Positions 62,942 to 64,000 of a stretch of DNA of 64,000 nucleotides are shown here, in pieces; positions within the stretch are counted from its first letter, which is position 1, and the number at the start of each line of letters is the position of its first letter. The DNA lies in contig JAFYFU010000044.1 in the NCBI GenBank assembly GCA_017543595.1, forward strand, positions 1 to 64,000, given 5' to 3'. A program made the position numbers and the translations under genes. This stretch comes from Ruminococcus sp. (GTDB lineage Bacteria; Bacillota; Clostridia; Oscillospirales; Ruminococcaceae). Below the pieces are notes generated by a model that had not been told where the DNA came from, searched no databases, and saw only the letters and a program-made list of their open reading frames with translations.

Positions 62942-64000
62942 TTATTTTATTTTTGCGTATCTTTCGCTGAAAATAATCTTGTTCATGATGTATTCGGGGG
63001 AGATTTCCTCGCCCATGACCATATCGAATATAACGGGAGAGAATCCCGAAACAAGAGCCGCACCTGTTTCCGAGAAAGTTACGGGGATATTGTCGCCGTG
63101 GCTGTTTACATTCCAGAAAACAATATCGGGGAGTTTATATCCCGCATCGGAATACATTTTCTTCATTGTGTCAAACATGGTCATGTTGTTTCCGCCCTCT
63201 ATGCAGTAATTAAACTCCATATCGGAGATAATATATATCTTTGAGGGAAGTTCTTCCTGCGGGAGTTTATTCTTGACAGCCGTATTGAGTATAAGCTTGA
63301 ATACGGCTTCGAGGTTTGTATCTGCGACTTCGTTGTATTTTGCACAGTGCATAACCTTTTCGCAAATATCCTCGCCCTTTATTTCGACAAGCTGAGGTCT
63401 GTGTGAGAAAGTTATGAAATGGTTTGCAAAAGTTCCCGTTGAATGTTCTGCGAAATATATTCCGAGCGAAAGAGCGACATCTATCGGACGGACACCTCCG
63501 CAGTTGCAGGTCATTGAACCCGAACCGTCAATAACGGCGATTGCATTTTCGTTGTTTCCGTAGTCGGGGAGATTTTTCCAAGTTACATCAAGGGAAAGTT
63601 TCTCATCATCGGAAAGATTCCTGAAATCGGGATTATATATGATTTTTCTTATTATCTCATAGGGATAGAGAGTTGATGCATTGAGTTTAGCCTCGCCCTT
63701 TGAAACGCTGTCAAGATATGCGGAATATCTTTCCCCGTCATTTCTTATGAAAGCTTTTCTGTATTTGAACATCGCACCCGAACACTGTTTTGAATAATCA
63801 AAAGAATAGTCGGTTTCTCTGAGGTAATTTTCGATTATGTCAATATGCTTTCTGAGTGCGGAGAGAGTTTTTCTGTATTCTGCGCTTGTCATGCCGAGTT
63901 TTGAGGCAATTTTATTTGCAAGGCTTCTTGTCTCTGCGGAAGAAGCATTGACGGAGGGAAGCCATTTCGCAATAAGCGAAACAGGCTTGTTCTCTTTCAT
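62942..64000 (-). CDS. DUF2828-type vWA protein, cut at the window edge
   Basis: At least 352 aa. Related to TROVE (Ro60) proteins by family. Seen: LIAKWLPSVNASSAETRSLA then KLGMTSAEYRKTLSALRKHI, NASTLYPYEIIRKII, and a vWA domain with the metal site VIDGSGSMTCN. DUF2828 proteins usually have about 150 more N-terminal residues, and the reading runs to the last base, so the true start is likely beyond 64000. In the minus-strand order it precedes the EcsC-like gene by about 100 bp. Confidence 0.8.
   Translation of the reverse strand: MKENKPVSLIAKWLPSVNASSAETRSLANKIASKLGMTSAEYRKTLSALRKHIDIIENYLRETDYSFDYSKQCSGAMFKYRKAFIRNDGERYSAYLDSVSKGEAKLNASTLYPYEIIRKIIYNPDFRNLSDDEKLSLDVTWKNLPDYGNNENAIAVIDGSGSMTCNCGGVRPIDVALSLGIYFAEHSTGTFANHFITFSHRPQLVEIKGEDICEKVMHCAKYNEVADTNLEAVFKLILNTAVKNKLPQEELPSKIYIISDMEFNYCIEGGNNMTMFDTMKKMYSDAGYKLPDIVFWNVNSHGDNIPVTFSETGAALVSGFSPVIFDMVMGEEISPEYIMNKIIFSERYAKIK

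Overview
The window looks like chromosome of a fibre-degrading Firmicute of the genus Ruminococcus or a close relative (Oscillospiraceae). The evidence is type I dockerins on a GH74 xyloglucanase, on a C-type-lectin-like protein and (N-terminal, partial) on an expansin, together with Firmicute-type sporulation genes (SpoIIID, a Spo0A-like protein), meso-DAP-type MurE, a PASTA-containing division PBP and AGGAGG-type ribosome binding sites. I assign the genus by inference; no rRNA gene is present to confirm it.

Layout. 1-3.5 kb: GH74-dockerin xyloglucanase and a CarD/CdnL regulator with a hairpin leader. 3.5-10.4 kb (minus): a compact, intact block of phage head and packaging genes (TerS, TerL, portal, major capsid, protease-like, small connector/tail genes, hub-like protein) with no integrase, lysis, tape measure or fibre genes; a Spo0A-like gene lies directly upstream. 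11.4-26.1 kb (minus): a long run containing purE-purC-purF-purM-purN-purO-purH(AICARFT only)-purD, interleaved with accessory genes (expansin, TM2, DUF3592, zinc-ribbon membrane proteins, small membrane proteins) and preceded by a GT2 glycosyltransferase and a WG-repeat protein. 26.5-34.8 kb (plus): a Pro-rich multi-repeat protein with a structured leader, a TPR protein, GlmM, an intracellular GH43 and a Wzz-like membrane protein. 34.8-36.9 kb (minus): two CobW/COG0523 metallochaperone-type GTPases, one His-rich and one fused to a DUF1980-like domain. 37.2-38 kb: a secreted lectin-dockerin gene interrupted by one in-frame stop. 38.2-45.1 kb (minus): SpoIIID, two RadC paralogues (one degenerate), AraC regulator, RqcH/NFACT, RlmA, a TrmK-Nif3 fusion and a zinc-ribbon protein; a likely structured RNA lies at 45.1-45.3 kb. 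45.3-61.5 kb (minus): a division and cell-wall (dcw) cluster rsmH-ftsL-PBP-murE-mraY-ftsW-murG-murA-ftsQ-ftsZ, followed by three coiled-coil proteins, two of which share a GFVKEDV N-terminal motif. 62-64 kb: an EcsC-like protein and a DUF2828/vWA protein cut by the window edge.

How it fits together. The pur genes supply most late steps of IMP synthesis, with the bifunctional PurH replaced by a stand-alone AICAR transformylase plus an archaeal-type PurO cyclohydrolase. The dcw cluster covers lipid II synthesis and septum assembly but lacks mraZ, murF, murD, murC and ftsA locally. Dockerin proteins point to a cellulosome-like secreted enzyme system whose scaffoldin is elsewhere.

The most unusual items are the stripped-down phage packaging/capsid cassette beside a receiver-degenerate Spo0A homologue; a dispersed palindromic element (four copies) that lies in 5' leaders and shows paired base changes; a tandem-duplication scar that gave a zinc-ribbon gene the first six codons of purH; a PurF without its N-terminal cysteine nucleophile; the FtsZ-linked GFVKEDV protein family; and several non-coding regions with competing or long-range helices. 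No tRNA, rRNA, CRISPR array or transposase was found.
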